From Paenibacillus alkalitolerans (lineage in GTDB: Bacteria > Bacillota > Bacilli > Paenibacillales > YIM-B00363): a stretch of 64,000 nt of DNA. Shown one piece after another: positions 29,567 through 39,763 of this stretch. The position numbers and the translations under genes are program-made. Under the pieces are notes generated by a model. That model was not told the origin of the DNA and did no database searches. It saw only the letters and a list, made by a program, of their open reading frames with translations. Where the stretch lies: the NCBI RefSeq assembly GCF_016482785.1, contig NZ_JAEMXM010000011.1:121394-185393 (forward strand). Direction: 5' to 3'. The first letter of the stretch is position 1, and each line of letters opens with the position of its first letter.

Positions 29567-30658
29567 GTGGCGCGTTACGCACACGTTCTCGATTTGCAGA
29601 TGTTCGCGCAAGAGAAGACGGAACCCGCCACGCCGAAGAAGAGGCAGGAAGCGCGCAAGAAAGGTCAGGTCGCCAAGAGCATGGAGCTGCCGGGCGCTTT
29701 GATCATGCTGGGCGGTTTCGCTTTGTTCGCCGTGTACGGAGCGTTCATGGGAGACGGCTTGACGAGAATGTTCGCGGCCGCATTTCACGAATATATGCTT
29801 TGGGAGGTAACCCCGCAGAACGTAATTACCGTCTTTTCGCAGCTTATGCGTCAAGGTCTGCTCCTTCTGCTGCCGGTCATGGGATTGGCCGTAGTTTTAG
29901 CCGTCGTGTCCAATTATATGCAAGTCGGATTTTTGGCAACAGGCGAGCCGTTAAAGATGAAATTGGAAAAACTCAATCCGATCCAAGGCGCGAAAAACAT
30001 TTTTTCTTTAAAAGCGTTCGTGGAGTTCGTAAAATCGGTGGTCAAGCTGCTGATCATCGGCCTGATTGCTTTCATTACGATATGGGGCGAGCAGGACAAG
30101 CTCTTGACGCTCGGTAGAATGCCTCTGGAATCGATGTTCATATATGTTTCGGGAATTACGCTTCGCCTCGGTCTTCTCATCGGTGGGGCTCTCGTCGTCT
30201 TAGCGGTGTTCGATTACGCATACCAACGCTTCGAATTTGAGAAGAGCATCCGCATGTCGAAGCAGGATATCAAGGATGAGTACAAGAAAACCGAAGGGGA
30301 CCCGCTCATCAAGAGCAAAATTCGCGAGAAACAGCGAAGAATGGCGATGCAGCGCATGATGCAGGAGGTTCCGAAAGCGGACGTCGTCATTACGAACCCT
30401 ACGCACTTTGCCGTGGCGATTCGTTACGACGCATCGGAAATGGAAGCGCCGCAAGTGATCGCCAAAGGCGCGGACTACGTAGCTTTGCGGATCAAGCAGT
30501 TGGCCAAAGAGCACGGAGTCGCGCTGATGGAAAACAAACCGTTGGCGCGCGCGCTGTATGCGCAAGCCGACATCGGTGAGACGATTCCGCAGCAGCTGTT
30601 CCAGTCCGTCGCGGAAGTACTCGCTTACGTATATAACCTGAGAAAGAAAAAGTTCTAG
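29567..30658 (+). CDS. flhB: Flagellar export switch protein FlhB
   Basis: 363 residues, GTG start after GGAGGAGG. The N-terminal EKTEPATPKKRQEARKKGQV, four membrane helices, and the cytoplasmic autocleavage motif NPTH (Asn277-Pro278-Thr279-His280) are all intact, so substrate-specificity switching by self-cleavage is expected. Confidence 0.97.
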   Translation: MARYAHVLDLQMFAQEKTEPATPKKRQEARKKGQVAKSMELPGALIMLGGFALFAVYGAFMGDGLTRMFAAAFHEYMLWEVTPQNVITVFSQLMRQGLLLLLPVMGLAVVLAVVSNYMQVGFLATGEPLKMKLEKLNPIQGAKNIFSLKAFVEFVKSVVKLLIIGLIAFITIWGEQDKLLTLGRMPLESMFIYVSGITLRLGLLIGGALVVLAVFDYAYQRFEFEKSIRMSKQDIKDEYKKTEGDPLIKSKIREKQRRMAMQRMMQEVPKADVVITNPTHFAVAIRYDASEMEAPQVIAKGADYVALRIKQLAKEHGVALMENKPLARALYAQADIGETIPQQLFQSVAEVLAYVYNLRKKKF

Positions 30659-30694
30659 CGCATGACAAGTACGAAGAGAGAGGAGGGGAAGTAG

Positions 30695-32728
30695 ATGAAG
30701 GCGAGTGACTTGGGCGTGTTAATAGGCATTATCGGCATCGTTCTCATGATGGTGGTGCCGATTCCGCCGCTTTTATTGGACTTTCTGTTAATTATCAATA
30801 TCTCGCTTGCGCTCACGATGCTTCTTGTGGCAATGAACACGAAAGAAGCTCTCCAATTTTCTATATTCCCGACTCTCTTGCTCATTACGACTCTGTTTCG
30901 CTTGGGGCTGAACGTTTCGACGACGCGAAACATTTTGGCCGAGGGACATGCCGGAGAAGTCGTAAAGACGTTCGGCTCCTTCGTTGCGGCAGGAAATATC
31001 GCGGTCGGATTCGTCGTGTTCCTCATTCTTGTCATTGTGCAGTTCATCGTAATAACGAAAGGCTCCGAGCGCGTTGCGGAAGTCGGAGCGAGATTTACGC
31101 TCGACGCGATGCCGGGAAAGCAGATGAGTATCGACGCCGATCTCAATTCGGGATTGATCAACGAACAGCAAGCGAGGGAACGGCGAAAAAAAATCGAGCA
31201 GGAAGCGGACTTTTACGGAGCGATGGACGGCGCAAGCAAATTCGTCAAAGGCGACGCCATTGCATCCATCATCATTCTTATCATCAATCTGATCGGCGGT
31301 TTGATCATCGGCATGAGCATGAACGGGGAACCGTTCCAAGAAGCGATCCAGAAGTACTCGATATTGACGATCGGGGACGGGCTTGTCAGCCAAATTCCCG
31401 CGCTGCTCATATCGACGGCCGCCGGCCTCATTGTGACGCGCGCCGCATCGGAAGGAAACTTGGCGCATGACATCACGGGGCAAATATTTTCATACCCGCG
31501 TCTTCTTTACATCGTTGCCGGAACTTTGGCCGTGCTCGGCTTGTTCACGCCGATCGGTCCGATGCGGACGTTACCGGTAGCGGCGGTGCTGGCCGCAGCC
31601 GGTTTCCGGATGGATCGGGCGCTTATGAGAAAAGCGGCCAAGGAAGAGGAGCTTGTCGAAGAGCAGCAAATCGAAGAAGTTCGAAGCCCCGAAAGCGTCG
31701 TTACCTTGCTGCAGGTCGATCCGATCGAATTCGAGTTCGGATACGGTCTCATCCCGCTGGCGGACGCTCAACAAGGCGGCGACCTGCTGGACCGCATCAT
31801 AATGATCCGCAGGCAATGCGCGCTTGAACTCGGCATCGTCGTTCCCGTTATCCGTATAAGGGACAACATCCAATTGCGGCCGAACGAATATGTGATCAAG
31901 ATCAAAGCGAATCCGATTGCGCGAGGCGAATTGCTGCTGAATCATTATTTGGCGATGAGCCCCGGATTCGACGATGACAGCATTACCGGCATCGAAACGA
32001 CGGAACCGGCATTCGGCTTGCCCGCATTATGGATTGACGAACAGACGAAGGAGCGGGCGGAATTATCCGGTTATACGGTCGTCGATCCGCCTTCGGTCGT
32101 CGCCACTCACTTGACGGAGACGATCAAACGCCACGCGCATGAATTGATAGGCCGTCAAGAGACGCGCGCGCTGATCGACAATTTGAAGGAATCGTATCCG
32201 GCGATCGTTGACGAATTGATTCCGAACGTGCTCTCGGTGGGGGATGTGCAGAAGGTTCTGTCAAAGCTGCTGAAAGAGAAAGTGTCTATACGGGATCTCG
32301 TCACCATATTTGAGACGCTCGCGGATTACGGAACCTATACGAAAGATCACGACATATTGACGGAATATGTAAGACAAAACCTGTCGCGCCAAATTACGCA
32401 GCAGTACGCGCCTGACGGGGACACGCTCCGCGTCGTAACGGTCGGCCCGACGCTCGAGAAGAAAATCGCCGAGGCGGTGACGACGTCCGAACACGGCAGT
32501 TATTTGGCCTTGGACCCCGCCAGCTCGCAGTCCGTTGTGCAGAAAATCGCGGAGCAAGCGTCCAAGCTCGTGCAAACGGGCAATACGCCGATCATTCTGA
32601 CGTCGCCGACGATCCGGATGTACCTGAAGCAATTGCTCGAGCGGACGATGCAAGATATTACCGTGCTGTCGTACAGCGAGCTTGAACCGAACGTGGAAGT
32701 TCAAAGCGTAGGGGTGGTGAACGTATGA
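30695..32728 (+). CDS. flhA: Flagellar export protein FlhA
   Basis: 677 residues. Eight membrane helices in the first ~310 residues with the FHIPEP-family signature region LFRLGLNVSTTRNIL, then a cytoplasmic domain with the chaperone docking platform (LIPLADAQQGGDLLDRI onward). Drives export energised by the proton gradient. Its stop overlaps flhF by 4 bases. Confidence 0.97.
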   Translation: MKASDLGVLIGIIGIVLMMVVPIPPLLLDFLLIINISLALTMLLVAMNTKEALQFSIFPTLLLITTLFRLGLNVSTTRNILAEGHAGEVVKTFGSFVAAGNIAVGFVVFLILVIVQFIVITKGSERVAEVGARFTLDAMPGKQMSIDADLNSGLINEQQARERRKKIEQEADFYGAMDGASKFVKGDAIASIIILIINLIGGLIIGMSMNGEPFQEAIQKYSILTIGDGLVSQIPALLISTAAGLIVTRAASEGNLAHDITGQIFSYPRLLYIVAGTLAVLGLFTPIGPMRTLPVAAVLAAAGFRMDRALMRKAAKEEELVEEQQIEEVRSPESVVTLLQVDPIEFEFGYGLIPLADAQQGGDLLDRIIMIRRQCALELGIVVPVIRIRDNIQLRPNEYVIKIKANPIARGELLLNHYLAMSPGFDDDSITGIETTEPAFGLPALWIDEQTKERAELSGYTVVDPPSVVATHLTETIKRHAHELIGRQETRALIDNLKESYPAIVDELIPNVLSVGDVQKVLSKLLKEKVSIRDLVTIFETLADYGTYTKDHDILTEYVRQNLSRQITQQYAPDGDTLRVVTVGPTLEKKIAEAVTTSEHGSYLALDPASSQSVVQKIAEQASKLVQTGNTPIILTSPTIRMYLKQLLERTMQDITVLSYSELEPNVEVQSVGVVNV

Positions 32729-34020
32729 AGGTAAAGAGGTACGTCGTCGATACGATGCCGGATGCTTTGCAGAAAATCAGGAGCGAGCTCGGGAAAGACG
32801 CCGTAATCATTAATACGAAAGAGATTAGGGTAGGCGGCATTCTGGGGATGTTCTCCAAGAAAAAGATCGAAGTTATTGCGGCAGCCGACACGTTCCCGGA
32901 ATCGAATCAGCCGGCTGTGCCTGTAGTCCGCCTCAGCGCAGGACCGGCGGCTTCCGCGGGCGCGCCGGTTGCACGCCAGCCTGCCGAGCCGGAGCAGCGG
33001 GCGGCTGTATCGATTTTGACGCCTCCTCCGAAACCGTCAGCCGGCGTCAAGCTTGAACGGGAGCCGGAAGCGGGACAGAGGAAAGAATCGATGCTGTCGT
33101 CCGTCCCGCTTCGCATGCCGTCCGCTTCATCCGAGAGAGAAGATGCTCTTCTAGAAGAGATGAAGCAGATGAAAGAGATGATGCGGAAACTCGCTGGCGC
33201 CGAATTTATGGCGGAAGCCGAGGCGCCGGTACCGGAAATGTTCGATCAGTTGAAACAACGGCTTGTAGAACAGGAGGTTCGCCCCGAGCTCGCACAGGCG
33301 CTCATTGAAGCGGCTGCGGCCGGACAGCCTCCGGACGAACGGACGGAAGCGGATTTGCGTAACCGGTTAAAGGACGAGCTCACGTCTCTGCTCGGAAGGC
33401 AGCCGGTGGAGCCTATTCGCACCGATACCCGGATCGCGCATTTCGTCGGTCCGACCGGGGTCGGCAAAACGACGACCATCGCCAAGCTGGCGGCCGAGCA
33501 AGTACTCAAATTTAAGAGAAGCGTAGGGTTCATCACATCCGATACGTACCGAATCGCCGCTGTAGAGCAGCTTCGGACGTACGCCAACATTTTGAACGTA
33601 CCGCTGGAGGTTGTGTTCTCTCCGCTGGATTTGCCGAAGGCGTTTGAAAAGCTCGGCGATCGCGACATTATATTTATGGATACGGCCGGACGCAATTTTC
33701 GCAACGAAATGTACGTCTCCGAGCTCAATTCGCTTCTCAGGACGGAGGAGCGCCGCGAAACGTATCTGGTGCTTAGCTTGAGCATGAAGTACAAGGATAT
33801 GCGCGCGATTACGGAAAATTTCTCCAAGTTCGGCCTTCACAAGGTGTTGTTTACGAAGGCGGACGAAACCGTAACGTTCGGATCGATCGTTAATTTGTTG
33901 TACGATTTTCCAATCTCGCTTTCATATATTACCGACGGTCAAAACGTGCCGGACGATATCCGGCCGGCGGATGAGAAACAGCTGGCCGAACGGCTGTTGG
34001 AGGAACCGCGAAATGAATGA
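32725..34020 (+). CDS. flhF: Flagellar biosynthesis SRP-like GTPase FlhF
   Basis: 431 residues. N-terminal basic domain (1-55), a Pro/Ala-rich linker (about 56-125), then the NG domain with G1 GPTGVGKTT at 242-250, DTYRIAAVEQL and DTAGRNFRN. FlhF positions flagella with FlhG. Overlaps flhA (ATGA) and flhG (8 bases). Confidence 0.96.
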   Translation: MKVKRYVVDTMPDALQKIRSELGKDAVIINTKEIRVGGILGMFSKKKIEVIAAADTFPESNQPAVPVVRLSAGPAASAGAPVARQPAEPEQRAAVSILTPPPKPSAGVKLEREPEAGQRKESMLSSVPLRMPSASSEREDALLEEMKQMKEMMRKLAGAEFMAEAEAPVPEMFDQLKQRLVEQEVRPELAQALIEAAAAGQPPDERTEADLRNRLKDELTSLLGRQPVEPIRTDTRIAHFVGPTGVGKTTTIAKLAAEQVLKFKRSVGFITSDTYRIAAVEQLRTYANILNVPLEVVFSPLDLPKAFEKLGDRDIIFMDTAGRNFRNEMYVSELNSLLRTEERRETYLVLSLSMKYKDMRAITENFSKFGLHKVLFTKADETVTFGSIVNLLYDFPISLSYITDGQNVPDDIRPADEKQLAERLLEEPRNE

Positions 34021-34918
34021 CCAAGCGCATGCATTGCGGAATTTGGTTCAACATCAAGAAAAAGTGTCCCCAGCCGACGGAACCGCTAAGAAGCAAGCGC
34101 AATCGAAAACACGAATTTTGACGGTGACAAGCGGTAAAGGCGGTGTCGGAAAATCGAATTTCACGTTAAATTTCGCTCTTGCTCTTCAAGAGCGCGGTTA
34201 CCGGGTGCTCGTCTTTGATGCGGACATCGGCATGGCAAACATCGATGTGTTGATGGGCGCTTCCCCTCAATATAATTTGTACCATTTGCTGAAGAGGGAA
34301 AAGTCGATCTTCGATATCGTCCATCAAGGCGCGAACGGGCTGCAGTTTATTGCCGGAGGGTCGGGATTCAGCGATCTGTTGTCATTATCCGCAGAAGAAT
34401 TGAACTACTTCTCGGAACAGGTGAATTCGCTGAACGGGTCGGTGGACTTCATTCTGTTCGATACGGGCGCCGGCTTGTCCAAAGAAACGTTAAAATTTAT
34501 TGCGGCCGCGGAACAGACCGTTGTCGTCACAACGCCGGAACCGACTTCGATCACCGATGCTTATGCGATTATTAAGATGGTCCATTCAATGGAGCCCGAC
34601 GTCCGCTTCCAGCTCGTTGTCAACCGGGTAACCGACGCAAGGGAAGGCAAGCAGACCGCGGACAAAATCAGCATGGTCGCAAAGCAGTTCCTGCAAGTGG
34701 ATATCCCGACGCTCGGGTACGTTCCCGACGACGCGAACGTTTCGAAAGCGGTAAAGAAACAAGTTCCTTTCTCCGTTATGTTTCCGGAAACCCCGGCCAC
34801 CTACGGAGTGAAAGAAATAGCAGCCAGGTTCATCTCCTCTAAGCCGCTTGCGGACGATGATGCCGGCGGCGGGGGCGTGAAGCGTTTCCTTCATCGGATG
34901 CTGAACTTCCTGAAATAA
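34013..34918 (+). CDS. flhG: MinD-like ATPase FlhG (YlxH)
   Basis: 301 residues from the ATG inside the flhF end; GGAGG lies 8 bases upstream. Deviant Walker A GKGGVGKS at 41-48, DADIGMANIDVLMG and a C-terminal amphipathic helix are typical of FlhG, which controls flagellar number and placement with FlhF. The N-terminal DQAHALRNLV (3-12) resembles the FlhF-activating motif. Confidence 0.95.
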   Translation: MNDQAHALRNLVQHQEKVSPADGTAKKQAQSKTRILTVTSGKGGVGKSNFTLNFALALQERGYRVLVFDADIGMANIDVLMGASPQYNLYHLLKREKSIFDIVHQGANGLQFIAGGSGFSDLLSLSAEELNYFSEQVNSLNGSVDFILFDTGAGLSKETLKFIAAAEQTVVVTTPEPTSITDAYAIIKMVHSMEPDVRFQLVVNRVTDAREGKQTADKISMVAKQFLQVDIPTLGYVPDDANVSKAVKKQVPFSVMFPETPATYGVKEIAARFISSKPLADDDAGGGGVKRFLHRMLNFLK

Positions 34919-34967
34919 CGATCAAACAACGCCGGCAAGGTAAGGAAATTCCCGAGGAGGTGCGTTC

Positions 34968-36071
34968 ATGCCGCCTTATCGAGTGTTGGTGGTAGACGAC
35001 TCCGCTTTCATGAGAAAGTTTATAACCGACTTGATAGCGGAAGATTCGAGATTTACGGTGGTCGCGGCTGTGCGCAACGGCCGGGAAGCCGTTGAAAGCG
35101 TGATGCGGCTTCGGCCGGACGCCGTTACGCTGGATGTGGAGATGCCGGAAATGAACGGGTTGGAAGCGTTGGACGCCATTATGCGGGATCATCCGACACC
35201 GGTCATCATGTTAAGCACTCTTACGAAGCAAGGCGCGTCACAGACGATGAGGGCGCTGGAAATCGGCGCATTCGATTTCGTTCAGAAACCGTCGGGATCC
35301 ATCTCTTTGGATTTGCATCTCGTGAAGGAGGACTTACTGGAAAAGCTGCACGCCGCCGCTGCAAGCGGCTCGGCTGCCGCAAGACGGACAGTCCTCCCGC
35401 AGCGCGCCATGCGTGCGGACGCCGGGAAGCCGCCGGATAAAACCGTCGCTCGCAGGCCGGGCGGTATGGGAGAACCGACGGCAAGACGGGGGTTGGTAGC
35501 GATCGGAACGTCGACAGGCGGACCGAAGGCGCTCCAGCTCGTGCTGACTCAGCTCCCGTCGGACTACCCGTTCCCGATTGCAATCGTTCAGCATATGCCG
35601 CCCGGATTTACGAAATCGCTCGCACAGCGGTTGGATTCTCTTTGCGAGATTCAAGTTCGGGAGGCGGAGGACGGGATGCGGCTTGAACCCGGCACCGCTT
35701 ACATCGCTCCAGGCGGCCGGCACATGAAGGTGGTGCGGGAGATGGAGCGGTTGACGATCAGGCTGTCCGGCGAGCCGCTGCGAAACGGCCACCGGCCGTC
35801 GGTGGATGTGTTGTTTGAATCGATCGCGCCGCTTGCCGAGTTTGAGCGAACGGCCGTGATCATGACCGGCATGGGCAGCGACGGCGCGCGCGCAATGAAG
35901 CTGCTCCGCGACAGCGGCGTGACAAATACGATCGCCGAAGATCAAAGCACATGCGTTGTATATGGTATGCCGCGCGCGGCGGTGGAGATGGGATGCGCGA
36001 AAGCCGTCGTCCCGCTGGACCGGATACCGGACCGGCTGCTCAAAGCCGCGAATGATTTCGAGGAGGTGTGA
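34968..36071 (+). CDS. cheB: Chemotaxis protein-glutamate methylesterase CheB
   Basis: 367 residues. N-terminal receiver domain with Asp56 (TLDVEMPEMNG), linker, and C-terminal methylesterase/deamidase domain with the catalytic triad motifs GTSTGGPKAL (Ser), QHMPPGFTKS (His) and MTGMGSDGA (Asp). Removes receptor methyl groups during adaptation. It starts 50 bases after flhG behind GAGGAGGTG. Confidence 0.97.
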   Translation: MPPYRVLVVDDSAFMRKFITDLIAEDSRFTVVAAVRNGREAVESVMRLRPDAVTLDVEMPEMNGLEALDAIMRDHPTPVIMLSTLTKQGASQTMRALEIGAFDFVQKPSGSISLDLHLVKEDLLEKLHAAAASGSAAARRTVLPQRAMRADAGKPPDKTVARRPGGMGEPTARRGLVAIGTSTGGPKALQLVLTQLPSDYPFPIAIVQHMPPGFTKSLAQRLDSLCEIQVREAEDGMRLEPGTAYIAPGGRHMKVVREMERLTIRLSGEPLRNGHRPSVDVLFESIAPLAEFERTAVIMTGMGSDGARAMKLLRDSGVTNTIAEDQSTCVVYGMPRAAVEMGCAKAVVPLDRIPDRLLKAANDFEEV

Positions 36072-36073
36072 GA

Positions 36074-38146
36074 GTGGAAACTAATCAGTACTTGTCAATG
36101 TTTATCGATGAATCGCGTGAACATCTGCAGGCGATGAACGATAACATGCTTGCCCTTGAGAGTGCTCCCGACAATATCGGCATCGTACAAAATATGTTCC
36201 GTTCCGCCCATACGCTCAAAGGGATGTCCGCTACGATGGGGTATGAGGATATCGCTTCTCTTACGCATGAGATGGAGAATGTGCTGGACGCCGTCCGTAA
36301 CAGGAAATTATCGATGGACGAACATATTTTTGACGTTATCTTTCAAAGCTTGGATGCTTTGGAGGCGATGGTCGGCGATATTGTCGAAGGCGGTTCGGGG
36401 AAGGCCGACGTCGCGTCAATCGTCGCGGATTTGAAACGGATCGTATCCGGACAATATATGTCCGGCAACGGCACTGGCGCGTTGCAGGCACCGGGACAGG
36501 CGGCAGCGTCATCGTCAGGCGCGTCGGAAAGCGGCATCGCTCTCGACGAGTTCCAGCTGTCCGTCATACGGCAATCGATGGAGTCGGGACATCAAGGATA
36601 TTTCCTTCAAGTTCGAATCCGAAAGGATTGTATCTTAAAAGCGGTTCGCGCATATATGGTGTTCAACACGTTGGAGAGCATCGGAGAAATCATCCGGTCG
36701 AATCCGTCCGTTGAAGACATAGAGGCCGATAAATTCGACTTTCATTTCTCATTGATATACATAACCAAGGCCGGCCAAGAGGAAATCAGCGCCGCCGTCT
36801 CCGGTGTCTCCGAAGTAGAGAGCGTTGCGGTAATGCTCCTTGACGCCGGTTCATTGCAGGAGCTTGCTCAAAGCGAGCGAACGGGACCGGTCGCCGACGC
36901 AAAACCGAAATCCGTCCAAGAGTCGGGAGAAGCCGCAGCGCGCAAACCGTCCGCCCCATCTTCGTCCGCCGCCGGAAAGAATGCCGCCGCACAAGCTTCG
37001 CGAACGATCCGCGTCGATATCGACCGGTTGGATGCGTTAATGAACCTGTTCAGCGAACTGCTCATCGACCGGGTGCGATTGGAGCAGCTGGCAAGCGAAA
37101 TCAAACGCGGCGAATTGACCGAAACGGTCGAGCATATGAGCCGCGTAGGCGCCGACTTGCAAAACATCGTGATGAAGCTTCGCATGACGCCGATCGACTC
37201 CGTGTTTAACCGGTTTCCGCGAATGGTGCGGGACCTTGCCAAGACGCTGGACAAGAAAGTGGATTTCGTCATTACAGGGGCAGAGACCGAATTGGACCGC
37301 ACCGTGATCGACGAGATCGGCGACCCGCTTGTTCACCTGCTGCGCAACTCCATCGACCATGGAGTCGAACCGGTTGCCGACAGGTTGAAATCCGGTAAGC
37401 CCGAGACGGGGACCGTCCATCTGCGGGCGTTCCATAGCGGCAACCATGTTTTCATCGAGATCGAAGACGACGGCAAAGGCATTAACCGTACGGTCATTCT
37501 CAATAAAGCCGTGAATAACGGGATCATTACGGCCGATGATGGAGAACGGATGACAGATGAGGAAGTGTATCAGCTTCTGTTCGCATCCGGCTTTAGCACG
37601 GCAGAGGTCATTTCGGACATATCCGGCCGCGGCGTCGGTTTGGACGTGGTCAAGTCGAAGATCGTGTCGCTTGGCGGAAACGTGCAAGTGACGTCGCAGT
37701 TAGGCGCCGGCACCAAATTCTCGATTCAACTGCCGCTCACCTTATCCATAATATCGGCGATGATGGTGAAGCTCGGTTCCGAAAAGTATGCGATCCCGCT
37801 ATCCAGCATTGTGGAGACGGCCATCGTCACTCCTGAAATGACGCGAAGCGTTCACGGTATGAAAATGTTCAGCTTCCGCAATTCGGTCATTCCGCTTGTA
37901 AGTTTAAGCCGTCTGCTGGACGTCACCGGTTACAGCGAAGAAGGAGAGCAGGAGACGGAAGTCGTCATCATTCGCAAAGGCGACAAAATGGCGGCATTGA
38001 TGGTGGACGAATTGATCGGCCAACAAGAGATCGTCCTTAAAACTCTCGGGAAATATTTATCGAAAGTGTTCGCGGTTTCCGGAGCAACCATCTTGGGAGA
38101 CGGCCAAGTCGCGTTAATTCTCGACCCGAACGCCATCATTAAATAA
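36074..38146 (+). CDS. cheA: Chemotaxis histidine kinase CheA
   Basis: 690 residues. HPt domain with His46 (FRSAHTLKGMSATMG), P2 CheY/CheB-binding region (about 165-265), dimerisation P3 (about 310-370), HATPase P4 with NSIDHGVE and the G boxes (DDGKGI, GRGVGLDVV), and a CheW-like P5 at the C-terminus. The GTG at 36074 is 7 bases after AGGAGG; another GTG at 36068 has only 1 base spacing. Confidence 0.97.
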   Translation: METNQYLSMFIDESREHLQAMNDNMLALESAPDNIGIVQNMFRSAHTLKGMSATMGYEDIASLTHEMENVLDAVRNRKLSMDEHIFDVIFQSLDALEAMVGDIVEGGSGKADVASIVADLKRIVSGQYMSGNGTGALQAPGQAAASSSGASESGIALDEFQLSVIRQSMESGHQGYFLQVRIRKDCILKAVRAYMVFNTLESIGEIIRSNPSVEDIEADKFDFHFSLIYITKAGQEEISAAVSGVSEVESVAVMLLDAGSLQELAQSERTGPVADAKPKSVQESGEAAARKPSAPSSSAAGKNAAAQASRTIRVDIDRLDALMNLFSELLIDRVRLEQLASEIKRGELTETVEHMSRVGADLQNIVMKLRMTPIDSVFNRFPRMVRDLAKTLDKKVDFVITGAETELDRTVIDEIGDPLVHLLRNSIDHGVEPVADRLKSGKPETGTVHLRAFHSGNHVFIEIEDDGKGINRTVILNKAVNNGIITADDGERMTDEEVYQLLFASGFSTAEVISDISGRGVGLDVVKSKIVSLGGNVQVTSQLGAGTKFSIQLPLTLSIISAMMVKLGSEKYAIPLSSIVETAIVTPEMTRSVHGMKMFSFRNSVIPLVSLSRLLDVTGYSEEGEQETEVVIIRKGDKMAALMVDELIGQQEIVLKTLGKYLSKVFAVSGATILGDGQVALILDPNAIIK

Positions 38147-38181
38147 AGACAATAACATTTTGAAGCAGGGAGGATTGTCCT

Positions 38182-38652
38182 ATGGGCGCAGAGTTGAAGG
38201 TTATTGTGTTCTCGTTAGGCTCGGAGGAGTACGGTATCGAGGTGGAGCATGTGAAAACGATCGAACGCATGCTGCCGTTGACCCGGGTTCCGAAAACGCC
38301 GGATTTCGTTAAAGGCGTCGTCAATTTGCGCGGTGTCGTCGTCCCTGTCATACACCTTGCCGGACGGTTCGGATTGCCCGAATCCGAAATCTCCGAAAAT
38401 ACGAGGATCGTTATGATATCCGCGGGAGATATGGATATCGGGTTTATCGTAGACGGCGCGAACGACGTGACCGATATCGATTCGGACACGATTGAAGCTC
38501 CTCCGGAAATTGTCGGCGGCGTCCGCGCGAAATATTTGCGCGGCGTAGCCCGTGTCGGACAAGACCGGCTGCTGGTGCTGCTGAATTTGACCGAAGTATT
38601 GAATAAGAGCGAATTATTACAACTAGAGCAAATAGGGACGGAATCACATTGA
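38182..38652 (+). CDS. cheW: Chemotaxis coupling protein CheW
   Basis: 156 residues, single CheW/SH3-like domain (FSLGSEEYGIEVEHVKTIE, TRVPKTPDFVKGVVNLRG). Couples receptors to CheA. GGGAGGA precedes the ATG; overlaps cheC by 4 bases. Confidence 0.96.
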   Translation: MGAELKVIVFSLGSEEYGIEVEHVKTIERMLPLTRVPKTPDFVKGVVNLRGVVVPVIHLAGRFGLPESEISENTRIVMISAGDMDIGFIVDGANDVTDIDSDTIEAPPEIVGGVRAKYLRGVARVGQDRLLVLLNLTEVLNKSELLQLEQIGTESH

Positions 38653-39266
38653 GCCATATCGGTCGACTCGGAGACTACCAATTGGATGTATTGAAAGAAG
38701 TAGGCAACATTGGCGCGGGGCACGCGGCAACCGCATTGTCAAGCTTGCTTCAAAAGCCGGTGGATATGCTGATACCTCGCGTCAATTTCGTGCCTTTCGA
38801 TGAAATTGCGGACCGGGTCGGCGGATCGGAGGCGGTCGTTGTCGCCGTCTTCCTCCGGGTGGAGGGCGATGCGCCGGGAAATATGTTTTTTATCGTTACC
38901 GCCGAATCCGCAAGGCGGCTTCTTTCCAGAGTATCGCCCAACGGCAGTTCCGGGGACTCGATGTTTTCCGAGATGGAAATATCGGCGCTTTCGGAAATCG
39001 GCAATATTCTCGCCGGCTCGTATTTATCTTCTTTGGGAGACTTTACGAGATTGCGAATGTCCCCAAGCGTTCCGTCGCTCGCCGTCGATATGGCCGGCGC
39101 GATACTTGCGTACGGTCTGCTGCAATACGGTCAGATGGGAGATCATGCGCTGTTGATTGAAACCGCATTTCTCGAAGACGGCGACCAAGTCGACGGAAAT
39201 TTCTTTCTCATCCCGGACCCCGAATCTTACGCTATTATCTTTCGCGCCTTAGGGGTGGCCGAATGA
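38649..39266 (+). CDS. cheC: CheY-P phosphatase CheC
   Basis: 205 residues with TTG start overlapping cheW. Two CheC active-site motifs are visible: KEVGNIGAGHAATALS (Glu17, Asn20) and LSEIGNILAGSYLSSL near 115-130. It dephosphorylates CheY-P and binds CheD. Confidence 0.95.
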   Translation: MSHIGRLGDYQLDVLKEVGNIGAGHAATALSSLLQKPVDMLIPRVNFVPFDEIADRVGGSEAVVVAVFLRVEGDAPGNMFFIVTAESARRLLSRVSPNGSSGDSMFSEMEISALSEIGNILAGSYLSSLGDFTRLRMSPSVPSLAVDMAGAILAYGLLQYGQMGDHALLIETAFLEDGDQVDGNFFLIPDPESYAIIFRALGVAE

Positions 39267-39760
39267 ATTGCAATACCGTTATAAAAGTGGGCATGGCGGA
39301 CCTCAACGTCGCGCGCCAAGGGCATTGCTTGCGGACGACCGGTTTGGGCTCCTGTGTCGGGGTCACCTTATTCGATCCCGTGGCGAAAGTCGCCGGCATG
39401 GCCCATGTGATGCTCCCCTATTCGGAAATCGCCCGCGAAGGGAACATCAATATTGCGAAGTATGCGGATACCGCAATACCGGAGATGGTTCGATTGTTAT
39501 TGGCGCAAGGCGCGAAAATGTCCAGACTGGAGGCGAAGCTTGCCGGAGGCGCCCAGATGTTCATGTTCACCTCCGCCGGCGGCGACACGTTGAGGATCGG
39601 ACCGCGCAACGTAGAATCCTGTAAGTTCAGTCTGAAACAGCTTAACATTCCTGTGAAGGCGGAAGATACGGGCGGGAACTATGGACGAACGATCGAGTTT
39701 CAATGCGATACAGGAAAGCTGTATATACGCAGCGTTCAATACGGAGATAAGGAATTGTAG
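39263..39760 (+). CDS. cheD: Chemoreceptor glutamine deamidase CheD
   Basis: 165 residues. Catalytic Cys31 (TTGLGSCVGVTLFD) and His48 (GMAHVMLPYS) are intact. Deamidates receptor glutamines and is regulated by CheC. ATGA overlap with cheC. Confidence 0.96.
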   Translation: MNCNTVIKVGMADLNVARQGHCLRTTGLGSCVGVTLFDPVAKVAGMAHVMLPYSEIAREGNINIAKYADTAIPEMVRLLLAQGAKMSRLEAKLAGGAQMFMFTSAGGDTLRIGPRNVESCKFSLKQLNIPVKAEDTGGNYGRTIEFQCDTGKLYIRSVQYGDKEL

Positions 39761-39763
39761 TCT